A stretch of 33,099 nucleotides of DNA from an uncultured Prevotellaceae bacterium (GTDB lineage: Bacteria > Bacteroidota > Bacteroidia > Bacteroidales > Bacteroidaceae): NCBI GenBank assembly GCA_902800595.1, contig CADCFA010000037.1, forward strand, positions 1 to 33,099, written 5' to 3'. The notes beneath the pieces were generated by a model. It was not told the DNA's origin. It worked only from the letters and a program-made list of their open reading frames with translations, and did not search any database. Shown one piece after another: positions 26,083 through 33,099 of the stretch (position 1 is the stretch's first letter; every line of letters begins with the position of its first letter). Position numbers and translations under genes: made by a program.

Positions 26083-27209
26083 GACGTAAATTATTGATCG
26101 CAATGCTGCTGGGCGGGATGCTGACAGCTTGCACAAACAGTAACAAACAAGCAACAGCCAACAATATGAAACAGGAATTGAATCTGACACAGGAGTGGGA
26201 CAAGGTGTTCCTCCTGAGCGAGAAGGTAAATCACCGCAAGGTGACGTTTGAAACACAGTATGGACTGACACTTGCCGCAGACCTCTACACCCCAAAGGAT
26301 GCCAAAGGGAAGTTGGCTGCTATCGCCGTCAGCGGTCCTTTCGGAGCCGTGAAGGAGCAGTGCAGCGGACTCTATGCCATGAAGATGGCAGAGCGTGGTT
26401 TCGTGGCACTGGCCTTCGATCCTTCCTATACAGGTGAGAGCAGCGGTGAGCCCCGTCGTACAGCCTCGCCCGACATCAACACCGAGGACTTCATGGCGGC
26501 TGTCGATTTCCTGTCGAAGCAGGACAATGTAGATACCGAGAAGATCGGCATCATCGGCATCTGCGGTTGGGGAGGCATCGCCCTGAATGCTGCCGCTGCC
26601 GATACACGTATCAAAGCTACCGTTGCTTCAACGATGTATGATATGACCCGCGTCAGCGGTAACGACTACAATGATGCCTTCGACAACGAACAGTGGCGCC
26701 ACAGGAACCGTAAGAATCTCTCGAAGCAGCGTCTCGCCGACCCCCATGCGATGGCTGGTGGTGTGCTGGATACCGTGCCTCCTCAGGCTCCCAACTTCGT
26801 GCACGACTACTATGATTATTACAAGACCCCACGTGGCTATCATGCACGCTCTGGCAACTCAAACGACGGCTGGCGTGTCATCGGTACTCAGGCTTATGCC
26901 AACAGCCGATTCCTCTACTACATCAACGAGATCCGTTCTGCCGTTCTCGTGATACATGGTGCCGATGCCCACTCACGCTACTTTGGCGAGGCTGCCTACC
27001 ACTATATGGTAGATGGCAAGGCCGAGGGGTATAAGTTTGTTGGCGAGCCCAACCCCAATCCTGAGAACAAGCAGCTGCTCATCATCCCCGATGCTTCACA
27101 CTGCGACCTCTACGACGGCGGCTATGAGGAGAAGGCCGGCAAGGGTGAGCCCAAGAACATGATTCCCTGGGACACACTGGCAGAGTTTTTCACCAAGAAC
27201 TTGAAGTAA
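26079..27209 (+). CDS. Alpha/beta hydrolase lipoprotein, dienelactone-hydrolase-like
   Basis: 376 aa. The N-terminus ends in a lipobox (MLTAC, C18), so it should be membrane-anchored in the periplasm or on the surface. The hydrolase core has the nucleophile elbow GICGWGG, where the nucleophile is Cys162 instead of Ser, as in dienelactone hydrolases and YcjY-type proteins. The remaining triad residues are probably D296 (HGADAHS) and H341 (DASHCDLYD). The start overlaps the previous stop as ATGA. It probably hydrolyses an ester or lactone produced in the same pathway. Confidence 0.85.
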   Translation: MRRKLLIAMLLGGMLTACTNSNKQATANNMKQELNLTQEWDKVFLLSEKVNHRKVTFETQYGLTLAADLYTPKDAKGKLAAIAVSGPFGAVKEQCSGLYAMKMAERGFVALAFDPSYTGESSGEPRRTASPDINTEDFMAAVDFLSKQDNVDTEKIGIIGICGWGGIALNAAAADTRIKATVASTMYDMTRVSGNDYNDAFDNEQWRHRNRKNLSKQRLADPHAMAGGVLDTVPPQAPNFVHDYYDYYKTPRGYHARSGNSNDGWRVIGTQAYANSRFLYYINEIRSAVLVIHGADAHSRYFGEAAYHYMVDGKAEGYKFVGEPNPNPENKQLLIIPDASHCDLYDGGYEEKAGKGEPKNMIPWDTLAEFFTKNLK

Positions 27210-27228
27210 AAAAACGAGAGTATCTTTG
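27200..27228 (+). promoter_or_regulatory. Promoter of the GH35 gene
   Basis: TATCTTTG at 27221-27228, with CTTG at 27200-27203 and a short 17-nt spacer that overlaps the end of the hydrolase gene. It places the start of transcription near 27235, before the ATG at 27253. The longer TTG reading at 27226 lies inside the -7 box and is ruled out. Confidence 0.5.
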
Positions 27229-27252
27229 CACAAGATATTATATAAAACAATC

Positions 27253-28845
27253 ATGAAGAAAGACAGATTTATATCGGCTTTATTGAGCATATTCATGTTG
27301 CTCGTGTCAAATACATTGCGAGCCGACAACGTCAATTCGCAGTTCCGTATCCTCGGCGGCGAGTTGAGTAATTCTGCAACAACATCAGTAGAGGATATCG
27401 ACGAGGTACTGCCACGCATGAAGGCATTGGGACTGAACACGGTGCTCGTGCCAGTCTATTGGGAACTCCTTGAACCCGTGGAAGGACAGATGGATTTTAC
27501 GCTTGTAGATCATACCATCGACGTAGCCCGACAGCAGGGACTGAAGATTGTGCCACTCTGGTTTGGAGCCTGGAAAAACTCGATGTCGTGCTATGCGCCA
27601 GCATGGTTTAAGCTTGATGTAAAGCGGTTTCCACGGGCTATGACCGCCGAGGGGAAGCAGCTGGAGATAGCCTCATGCTTCAGTGACAATGTACTGCAGG
27701 CCGACCTGAAAGCCTTCACTGCACTGATGCGCCATATCAAAGAGCGGGACCCGCAGCGCGAGATAGTCATCATGATGCAGATAGAAAACGAGATCGGCAT
27801 GCTGGAGTCGGCACGCGACCACTCACCATTAGCAGAAAAGGCTTATCATAAAGAAAAGTGGGCAGAGCGTTACGGCATGGACGAATATGCCGACGAGAAG
27901 TTTATGGCGCTGAACTACGCTCGCTATGTGGAACATCTGGCAAAGGCTGCCCGTGAGATTCACGACATGCCACTCTACGTGAATGCAGCGATGAACAGTC
28001 GGGGGCGTCATCCTGGCGAATATCCATCAGCTGGTCCGCTGGCTCATCTCATCGACTTCTGGCATGAGGGTGCTCCGAGCATCGACCTGCTCGCTCCCGA
28101 CATCTACGATACGGGGTTCAAGTCGTGGTGTGCACAATATGCCATGCCCTTGCGTCCGCAAGATGGTGGAAAAATCAAGAATCGCCTCTTTATCCCTGAG
28201 AGCCGCTGCTGCGAGAATAGCGGCGTGCGTGCCCTCTATGCTTTCGGAGAGCATCAGGCACTTGGTTTCTCACCCTTCGCCATCGACCAGGCATCTCCTA
28301 AAGAGACAGAAACGGTAACAAAAGCTTATTCGCTGTTGCGGCAAGTATTCAACATAAAGCAGACATTGAATAGCTGGGGGGTACTCTTCGATCAGGAAGA
28401 CAAGGAACGCATCATCAACGACGGCGGCATAGTGATGACCTGTCGCCACTTCTTCACGCTGCCATGGGATCCACGCGCCACCGACGGCAGTACATGGCAA
28501 GAGGGCGGCGCTATGCTTATCCGATTAGGAAAGAATGACTATCTGCTGGCGGGCAGCGGTGTAGTTATCGACTTCAAGACACCTACAGAGAAGCAGCAGG
28601 AGGAAAAGAAGCAATTAGGAGAAGACGGCTTTGCCGAAGCTGGTGGAAGCACAAGTCCCAAAGTGAGCAAGCGTTTCAATGGAAAACGCCTCGGTCTGCT
28701 TTCCGTCGATGAAGTCACCATTTCGGATGACGGCACGATGCAGTATCTCCGTCGTCATAACGGTGACCAGACCCATCAAGGCCGTCACGCCCGCATCAGT
28801 GTTGGCGAGTGGAAAATACTGCACATACGACTCTACGAATATTAG
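27253..28845 (+). CDS. GH35-like beta-galactosidase (DUF5597 family), exported
   Basis: 530 aa from ATG 27253, with a signal peptide (residues 1-24, ending TLRAD). The TIM-barrel is of the GH35/GH42 clan. QIENEIG (176-182) carries the presumed acid/base E180, and FIPESR (313-318) the presumed nucleophile E316. The region after about residue 390 corresponds to the DUF5597 beta domain found with Bacteroidales members. It should act on beta-linked galactosides or related plant glycans outside the cytoplasm. It has its own promoter, so it may not belong to the redox operon upstream. It is convergent with the second AraC gene. Confidence 0.87.
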   Translation: MKKDRFISALLSIFMLLVSNTLRADNVNSQFRILGGELSNSATTSVEDIDEVLPRMKALGLNTVLVPVYWELLEPVEGQMDFTLVDHTIDVARQQGLKIVPLWFGAWKNSMSCYAPAWFKLDVKRFPRAMTAEGKQLEIASCFSDNVLQADLKAFTALMRHIKERDPQREIVIMMQIENEIGMLESARDHSPLAEKAYHKEKWAERYGMDEYADEKFMALNYARYVEHLAKAAREIHDMPLYVNAAMNSRGRHPGEYPSAGPLAHLIDFWHEGAPSIDLLAPDIYDTGFKSWCAQYAMPLRPQDGGKIKNRLFIPESRCCENSGVRALYAFGEHQALGFSPFAIDQASPKETETVTKAYSLLRQVFNIKQTLNSWGVLFDQEDKERIINDGGIVMTCRHFFTLPWDPRATDGSTWQEGGAMLIRLGKNDYLLAGSGVVIDFKTPTEKQQEEKKQLGEDGFAEAGGSTSPKVSKRFNGKRLGLLSVDEVTISDDGTMQYLRRHNGDQTHQGRHARISVGEWKILHIRLYEY

Positions 28846-28962
28846 TTAGCTATTCTTCTGGATTATCTGCCCCAGCAACCCTTGGACTTGGGCTACAAGT
28901 ATATGTGGGAACAGAACATGATGCTCGGAACCTTCCATGCCAGGTCTGCCTATTTCGGCTGA
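28846..28962 (+). pseudogene. Possible 3' remnant of a lost gene
   Basis: Directly after the GH35 stop, a plus-strand frame from 28846 to the TGA at 28962 reads LLDYLPQQPLDLGYKYMW, then EQNMMLGTFHARSAYFG. Its composition looks like real coding sequence, but it has no start and its family was not recognised. It overlaps the last codons of the AraC gene on the other strand. It may be the tail of a gene removed by deletion, or chance. Confidence 0.25.
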
Positions 28963-29765
28963 AGACTCTGGCGATACTCACTGGGCGATTGGCCAAGATG
29001 CTTGGTGCAGTAACGGCTGAAATAAGAGAGCGACGTGAAGTTCATCGCATCGGCTATCTGAGTGAGCGACAAGCGTTCATCATTCAGATAGTCTTTTAAT
29101 ATAGGTATGGTATGTCGGTCGATGTATGAGGTTACACTATGTCCTGTGACGCGCTTGATGGTGGCAGAGAGATACTTTGGCGATACGTTCAGTCGCTCGG
29201 CATAGTAGCTCACATCACGCTCCGTTCGGCTGATGCCGGTGGAGAGTAATGTCATCAGCTGTTTCACGATGTAGGCTGTGCGGTCGGTATGGGTGTCTGT
29301 GGCTTCACGCCCAGCATGAGCTTCGAAGATGTCGTACATCATCGTCAGGCAGAGACTACCCATCAGTTCGCGATAAAACTGCAAATGGTGGTCGTCCATG
29401 CGATTGCGCAGGCGATGAAAATCATCCAGTAGATGTCGGGCCTGTTCGTCAGAGAGTTTGATGACGGGATCCTGGTTCAGCGAGATACTGCCACCGATGC
29501 TGTAGTTGTTCGATGGCAGCAGGTTCTGCAGGAACTTGTAATCGGCAGCAAACCATTCCACCTGCAAGTCTGCATGTGCCGCCAAGTTGCTGATACGATC
29601 GGGCATAGGTATCACAACCATGTCGTTTCTGGCGATGTGGTAGCAATGCTCGTTGAACACAAAACTTGCCTCACCTGCCAGGCAAAGCAGATGCATACAG
29701 GTATGGCTCAACTCACGGGCATTCATCCCGTAGAAGTCTGTGGAATATTGAAAATCTGCCTTCAT
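28950..29765 (-). CDS. AraC family transcriptional regulator (second)
   Basis: 271 aa. The N-terminal part is a cupin-like sensor (LLCLAGEASFVFNEHCYHIARNDMVVI by segments). The C-terminal 100 residues form the two-HTH DNA-binding domain (YYAERLNVSPKYLSATIKR, then LTQIADAMNFTS and YFSRYCTKHLGQSPSEYR). It is divergent from the flavodoxin-AKR-SDR operon, with 148 bp between starts. That region contains a promoter motif shared with the yqhD operon. It is only weakly similar to the first AraC protein, so the two are separate regulators rather than a recent duplication. Confidence 0.88.
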   Translation of the reverse strand: MKADFQYSTDFYGMNARELSHTCMHLLCLAGEASFVFNEHCYHIARNDMVVIPMPDRISNLAAHADLQVEWFAADYKFLQNLLPSNNYSIGGSISLNQDPVIKLSDEQARHLLDDFHRLRNRMDDHHLQFYRELMGSLCLTMMYDIFEAHAGREATDTHTDRTAYIVKQLMTLLSTGISRTERDVSYYAERLNVSPKYLSATIKRVTGHSVTSYIDRHTIPILKDYLNDERLSLTQIADAMNFTSLSYFSRYCTKHLGQSPSEYRQSLQPK

Positions 29766-29813
29766 ATCTTTGTCTTTTGGGTGCGAAGATACACATTATT
29801 TTGTATATAAAAG

Positions 29814-29887
29814 AACGTTTTCGGCAAAAAGTGAAAATCGTGAGGTAATTTGTGAAACAAAAGTATCGGAAAATCGCCGTACCTTTG
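29814..29887 (+). promoter_or_regulatory. Regulated promoter of the flavodoxin-AKR-SDR operon
   Basis: The -7 box TACCTTTG is at 29880-29887, 26 nt before the ATG at 29914. As at yqhD there is no TTTG at the usual distance. ATTTGTG (29848-29854), TCGGA (29866-29870) and TTTTCGGCAAAA (29818-29829) lie at the same offsets as their counterparts at 21690-21764. GAAAATCG occurs twice, at 29833-29840 and 29869-29876. Control by one or both AraC proteins is the likely reading. Confidence 0.6.
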
Positions 29888-29913
29888 CACCTAGATTCAA
29901 AAGTATATTTAAA

Positions 29914-30516
29914 ATGAATATCAAGAGTATCATCACAGCCGCCATAGCATTGCTGGTTTCCACGGCTTGCAGCGGTGGCGCAAAACGGGAGAAAGTTATG
30001 AATAAGGAAGGAAAGGCAATTGTGATGTTCTTCTCGCATGCGGGAGACAACTACGCAGTAGGAAACATTGAGGTGGGCAACACAAAGATTGTGGCCGACT
30101 ACATTACGGAACTGACGGGTGCAGAGCAGTTTGAAATCGTCACCCACAAGTACGACGGAATGGCTTATACACCACTTATCAATCTGGCGAAGGAAGAGAC
30201 CAAGAAAGGCGAACTGCCAGAGTACGAAGGCGATGTAGATATGAGCGGCTACGATACCGTTTTCATCGGTGGACCCGTATGGTGGGGCACTTATCCGCAA
30301 GTGATGTTTACCTTTTTCAAGAAGCATGCTAACGACCTGAAGGGTAAGACCGTCATCCCTTTCACCACTCACGAAGGGTCAGGATTGGCCAACTGTGTAG
30401 AGGATGTGAAGGATGCATTCCCTGGCGCAAATGTGCTGAAAGGTTTCAGCATTTACGGACACGAAGTGCGTACAGAGAAGGCGAAAGTAGAGAAATGGAT
30501 TAATGGATTGAAATAA
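29914..30516 (+). CDS. Flavodoxin lipoprotein
   Basis: 200 aa from ATG 29914; the longer reading from 29770 includes the promoter and is rejected. The lipobox VSTAC puts the lipid on C19, so the protein is anchored outside the cytoplasm. The flavodoxin fold follows: FFSHAGDNYAVGNIEVGNT is the FMN phosphate loop with the insertion typical of this subfamily, FIGGPVWWGTYP the loop near the isoalloxazine ring, and TTHEGSGLANC the third loop. It could accept electrons for periplasmic quinone or electrophile reduction; the partner is unknown. The aldo/keto reductase starts 1 bp after its stop. Confidence 0.88.
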   Translation: MNIKSIITAAIALLVSTACSGGAKREKVMNKEGKAIVMFFSHAGDNYAVGNIEVGNTKIVADYITELTGAEQFEIVTHKYDGMAYTPLINLAKEETKKGELPEYEGDVDMSGYDTVFIGGPVWWGTYPQVMFTFFKKHANDLKGKTVIPFTTHEGSGLANCVEDVKDAFPGANVLKGFSIYGHEVRTEKAKVEKWINGLK

Positions 30517-30517
30517 T

Positions 30518-31216
30518 ATGGAGTACATTACATTATCAAACGGTGTGAAGATGCCGACATTGGGCTACGGTGTGTTTCTCGTAAGCCCTGACGAGTGTGA
30601 ACGTTGCGTGAGCGATGCGTTGAGTGTAGGCTATCGCCTGATTGATACGGCACAGGCCTACCAGAACGAGGAGGGCGTTGGTAATGCCTGGCGCAAGAGT
30701 GGACTGAAGCGCACATGGCGAGCTATGGAGAAGGCCTATCGTGCAGGCAAGGTTCGTGCCATCGGCGTGAGCAATTTCCAGGCAGGCCGTTTCTTCGACT
30801 TTGCCCACTATGTAGAGCTGAAGCCGATGGTGAACCAGCTGCAATGCAACACGCTTATCCAGCAGACGGGCATCGAGCCGATTCATGCTGAATTTGGCAC
30901 AAAGGTAATGGCCTGGGGACCGCTTGGCGGACAGGGTGTCGACGGCATCGTGAAGAGCGAGGCGCTGACTGCTATCGGAGCCAAGTATGGTAAGAGTGCA
31001 GCCCAGGTTGCCCTCCGCTGGCTCACACAGCGCGGCATCGTAGCTATTCCCAAGTCGAGCCACAAGGAGCGTATGGCGCAAAACTTCGACGTCTTCGACT
31101 TCTCGCTGAGTGACGATGATATGGCACAAATCGCCCAAATGAACCAGCACGACACGGGCACCATCAATTTCGGAGACCCGCAATTTGTGAAATATCTCAT
31201 CAAGAATTACGGATAA
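30518..31216 (+). CDS. Aldo/keto reductase with in-frame internal deletion
   Basis: 232 aa, against about 280 for the family. The N-terminal part (MEYITLSNGVKMPTLGYGVF, then DTAQAYQNEEGVGNAWRKSG) keeps catalytic D43 and Y48. At residue 65/66 it jumps to TWRAMEKAYRAGKVRAIGVSNF. About 50 residues are missing, including the strand with the catalytic Lys and the one with the catalytic His. The C-terminal part is intact (IPKSSHKERM for NADPH binding). Without Lys and His it is probably inactive, although the frame is open throughout. It sits 1 bp after the flavodoxin and overlaps the SDR start by one base. An intact homologue would be DkgA-like. Confidence 0.8.
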   Translation: MEYITLSNGVKMPTLGYGVFLVSPDECERCVSDALSVGYRLIDTAQAYQNEEGVGNAWRKSGLKRTWRAMEKAYRAGKVRAIGVSNFQAGRFFDFAHYVELKPMVNQLQCNTLIQQTGIEPIHAEFGTKVMAWGPLGGQGVDGIVKSEALTAIGAKYGKSAAQVALRWLTQRGIVAIPKSSHKERMAQNFDVFDFSLSDDDMAQIAQMNQHDTGTINFGDPQFVKYLIKNYG

Positions 31217-32000
31217 TGAAACAAGTATCAGTATTAGTGGGTGCTGGCAGTATCGGACAGGCTATTATCCGTCGTGTGTCGGCTGGTAAGCACATCGTGC
31301 TGGCAGACTACTCCATAGAGAATGCTCAGCGAGCAGCAAAGACGCTGGAGGATGCAGGCTTTGAGTGTTCAACTATCCAATGCGACCTCGGCTCAAAAGA
31401 GGACATTTTGAAGTTGGTGGAGTTTGCCACCAACAAGCTCCTGTGGAAGAAATACTACGCGTAGACCTCTATGGAACAAGTGTCCTGTTGGAAGAGTTCG
31501 GTAAGGTGATTGCAGAGGGTGGCTCAGGTGTGATTATCTCGTCACAAAGCGGTCATCGTCTGCCAGCCTTACCACAAGAGCAAAACGATGCCTTAGCAAC
31601 GACTCCTGTTGACGAACTGTTAGATTTGCCATTCCTAAAGGAAATCAACGACACGCTGAAAGCATACCAATACTCGAAGCGTTGCAATGGGCTCCGGGTG
31701 ATGTTTGAGGCTACCCGCTGGGGGCGTCGTGGAGCTACCATTAACTCTATCTCACCAGGTATCATCATCACGCCATTGGCTAACGATGAACTGCATGGCC
31801 CGCGCAAGGATGGTTATCTGAAGATGATAGAGGGCATGCCAGCCCGTCGTGCAGGAACGCCAGACGAAGTGGGCGATATGGCTGAGTTCCTAATGTCCTC
31901 GCGCGGACGTTTCATCAGCGGTGCCGACTTCCTGATTGACGGTGGCTGCACAGCTTCCTATTGGTATGGTGACTTACAATATCTAAAAGCGACACATTGA
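31216..32000 (+). pseudogene. Short-chain dehydrogenase/reductase, frameshifted with internal deletion
   Basis: The first frame (31216-31464) gives MKQVSVLVGAGSIGQAIIRR, the NAD(P) Rossmann motif, up to LVEFAT. From about 31420 a second frame continues APVEEILRVDLYGT, then GVIISSQSGHR and AYQYSKRCNGLRVM with the catalytic Tyr-x-x-x-Lys, then ATINSISPGIIITPLAND and the C-terminus. Compared with the family about 20 residues, including the Asn/Ala-Ala-Gly motif, are missing at the junction and the frame changes. The gene should give only an 82-aa fragment unless re-initiation occurs. It is in operon order after the aldo/keto reductase. Confidence 0.8.
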
Positions 32001-32425
32001 TGAACCGCCTTATTACGATATTGTTTTTGGGAATAACAACAATCATCATGCAAGCAAAGACGGACAAAGAACAGATAGAAACTCTCTATCGAGACATGTA
32101 CGAGGCTATGGTGGCAAAGGACACGGTGGTACTAAACCGTGTCCATGCCGATGATTTTGTGCTGACTCACATGACAGGGATGCACCAGTCGAAGCAGGAA
32201 TACATCAAGGCGATCACCAATGGTACGCTAAACTATTTTTCTGCCGAGCATGAGCAGATGGAGATCAAAGTCAGCGGCAATCATGCTACGCTGACAGGTC
32301 GCAGCCGAGTTACTGCAGCTGTTTTCGGAGGCGGACGTCATACTTGGCATCTGCAACTCACGTTCCAGTTAGTTAAACGTAACGGTCAGTGGATGTTCAC
32401 CAACGCCAGAGCATCAACATATTAA
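32000..32425 (+). CDS. NTF2-like (DUF4440/SnoaL type) protein, exported
   Basis: 141 aa from ATG 32000, which shares its A with the SDR stop (TGATG); a TTG one codon earlier is less likely. Residues 1-20 form a signal peptide. The mature part has the cone-shaped NTF2-like fold pattern: QIETLYRDMYEAMVAKD helix, ADDFVLTHMTG, then paired strands EIKVSGNHATLTGRSRVTA and WHLQLTFQLVKRNGQWMF. Such proteins bind or isomerise small hydrophobic compounds, but no catalytic residues can be assigned. It ends the flavodoxin operon. Confidence 0.82.
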   Translation: MNRLITILFLGITTIIMQAKTDKEQIETLYRDMYEAMVAKDTVVLNRVHADDFVLTHMTGMHQSKQEYIKAITNGTLNYFSAEHEQMEIKVSGNHATLTGRSRVTAAVFGGGRHTWHLQLTFQLVKRNGQWMFTNARASTY

Positions 32426-32539
32426 ACTCCTGCTGTGGTTACCCATGTATAAATCCTAATTATTCTTTTTTATTCTGCAAATATTCTCTCCTGCAACATA
32501 TTTTGAGCCGTAGAACAACACGATTTTGGAAGTTTTTTG

Positions 32540-32568
32540 TAATTTTGCACCCGAATTCTGATATTCGG
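32540..32568 (+). promoter_or_regulatory. Promoter and inverted repeat before the flavoprotein gene
   Basis: TAATTTTG (32540-32547) is a good -7 box without a clear -33 partner. At the predicted start site lies a perfect 6-bp inverted repeat, CCGAAT (32551-32556) and ATTCGG (32563-32568), well placed for a repressor. It runs into TTCGGCAAAA (32564-32573), a 10-mer also present in the operator at 29814-29887. Confidence 0.5.
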
Positions 32569-32583
32569 CAAAACTAAAAAATT

Positions 32584-33099
32584 ATGAAGGTATTGTTATT
32601 AAACGGAAGTGCCAATAGGAAAGGTAACACATTTACGGCACTATCGGAGATTGCTAAGCAATTGGAGAAGAATGGTGTAGAGTCGGAAATCATGCAGCTG
32701 GGCAACAAACCCGTCCGTGGCTGCATTGCCTGTGGCCAGTGCAGGGCAAAGCAACTGGGCCAGTGTGTCTTCGATGATGACATCTGTAATCGTATCGTTG
32801 AAAAACTCAATGAGGCTGATGCGCTCATCGTGGGTTCTCCTGTCTATTATGGTCAGCCCAACGGTGCAGTGATGGCTGTCCTGCAGCGTGCCTTCTTCTC
32901 AGGTGCTAACGTACAGAACAAACCTGCGGCTGCTGTAGCCATCTGCCGCAGAGGTGGTGCTACGGCTGCTTATCAGACGCTAAACATGATATTCGAGATG
33001 ATGAACATGCCAGTGGTTACTTCCCAATATTGGAACATCGCCTACGGATTGGCTCCTGGCGAGGTAACACAAGACACGGAGGGAATGCAGACCATGCGA
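32584..33099 (+). CDS. NADPH-dependent FMN reductase / iron-sulfur flavoprotein-like, partial
   Basis: The first 172 residues are visible and the 3' end lies beyond the window; the family is usually about 190-220 aa. The N-terminus LLLNGSANRKGNTFTAL is the FMN phosphate-binding loop. GCIACGQCRAKQLGQC holds C47, C50, C53 and C61, a compact cysteine motif like the cluster-binding one of iron-sulfur flavoproteins. VGSPVYYGQPNG is the second flavin loop and SQYWN a typical late motif. It lacks a signal peptide, unlike most genes upstream, so it should be a cytoplasmic flavin oxidoreductase. It has its own promoter. Confidence 0.9.
   Translation, partial: MKVLLLNGSANRKGNTFTALSEIAKQLEKNGVESEIMQLGNKPVRGCIACGQCRAKQLGQCVFDDDICNRIVEKLNEADALIVGSPVYYGQPNGAVMAVLQRAFFSGANVQNKPAAAVAICRRGGATAAYQTLNMIFEMMNMPVVTSQYWNIAYGLAPGEVTQDTEGMQTMR

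Noticed and set aside
29765-29772. TATCTTTG on the plus strand at the second AraC start
   Set aside because: It has no -33 box at a usable distance, and a better-placed -7 box (29880-29887) precedes the flavodoxin gene.
30536-31183. Minus-strand open frame of 215 codons
   Set aside because: Shadow of the aldo/keto reductase; it spans the deletion junction only because the deletion is in frame.

Overview
The window looks like a Bacteroidota chromosome, most likely Bacteroidales of the Prevotella type. The evidence is the gene order map-tsaD-cinA-rpmB, TAnnTTTG (-7) promoters with a TTTG-like box about 20 nt upstream, few Shine-Dalgarno sequences, many signal peptides ending in AQ or a lipobox Cys, GH35/DUF5597 and GHL10 enzymes, and a secreted protein with a Bacteroidales-type C-terminal tail. 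No rRNA, tRNA, CRISPR array or intact transposase was seen.

Region 1 (1-2677, minus strand) is a conserved housekeeping block: map, tsaD, a stand-alone cinA/pncC amidase and the first codons of rpmB. Region 2 (2678-10487, minus strand) is a tightly spaced run: cstA carbon-starvation transporter, small outer-membrane barrel, nadC, M23 endopeptidase, C69 dipeptidase and a short TonB-receptor-like barrel. Apart from nadC it reads as a peptide or cell-wall-peptide scavenging set. Region 3 (10545-15863, plus strand) is an operon of GHL10-type glycoside hydrolase, uxuA, uxuB and a secreted protein of unknown function, consistent with use of hexuronates.

Region 4 (about 15864-20742) looks like an accessory insertion, visibly AT-richer in the helicase. 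It holds a GNAT acetyltransferase remnant, a PLD-nuclease/SF2-helicase/DUF3427-like protein overlapping a NUDIX hydrolase by ATGA, a divergent hypothetical gene with its own near-consensus promoter, and an unexplained 280-bp stretch with a promoter and several hairpins.

Region 5 (20743-33099) is a redox/electrophile-detoxification cluster with two AraC-type regulators, each divergent from an enzyme operon. The first operon is a YqhD-type aldehyde reductase followed by exported forms of usually cytosolic enzymes: amidohydrolase, flavodoxin-cyclophilin fusion, CMD-cupin protein and a Cys-nucleophile alpha/beta hydrolase, then a GH35 enzyme from its own promoter. The second operon is a flavodoxin lipoprotein, aldo/keto reductase, SDR and an NTF2-like protein, followed by an iron-sulfur-flavoprotein-like gene cut by the window end. 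The promoters of both AraC-linked operons share a long motif with identical spacing, which suggests one regulon. The aldo/keto reductase and the SDR carry internal deletions, as does the GNAT remnant in region 4, so part of this area is decaying or misassembled.
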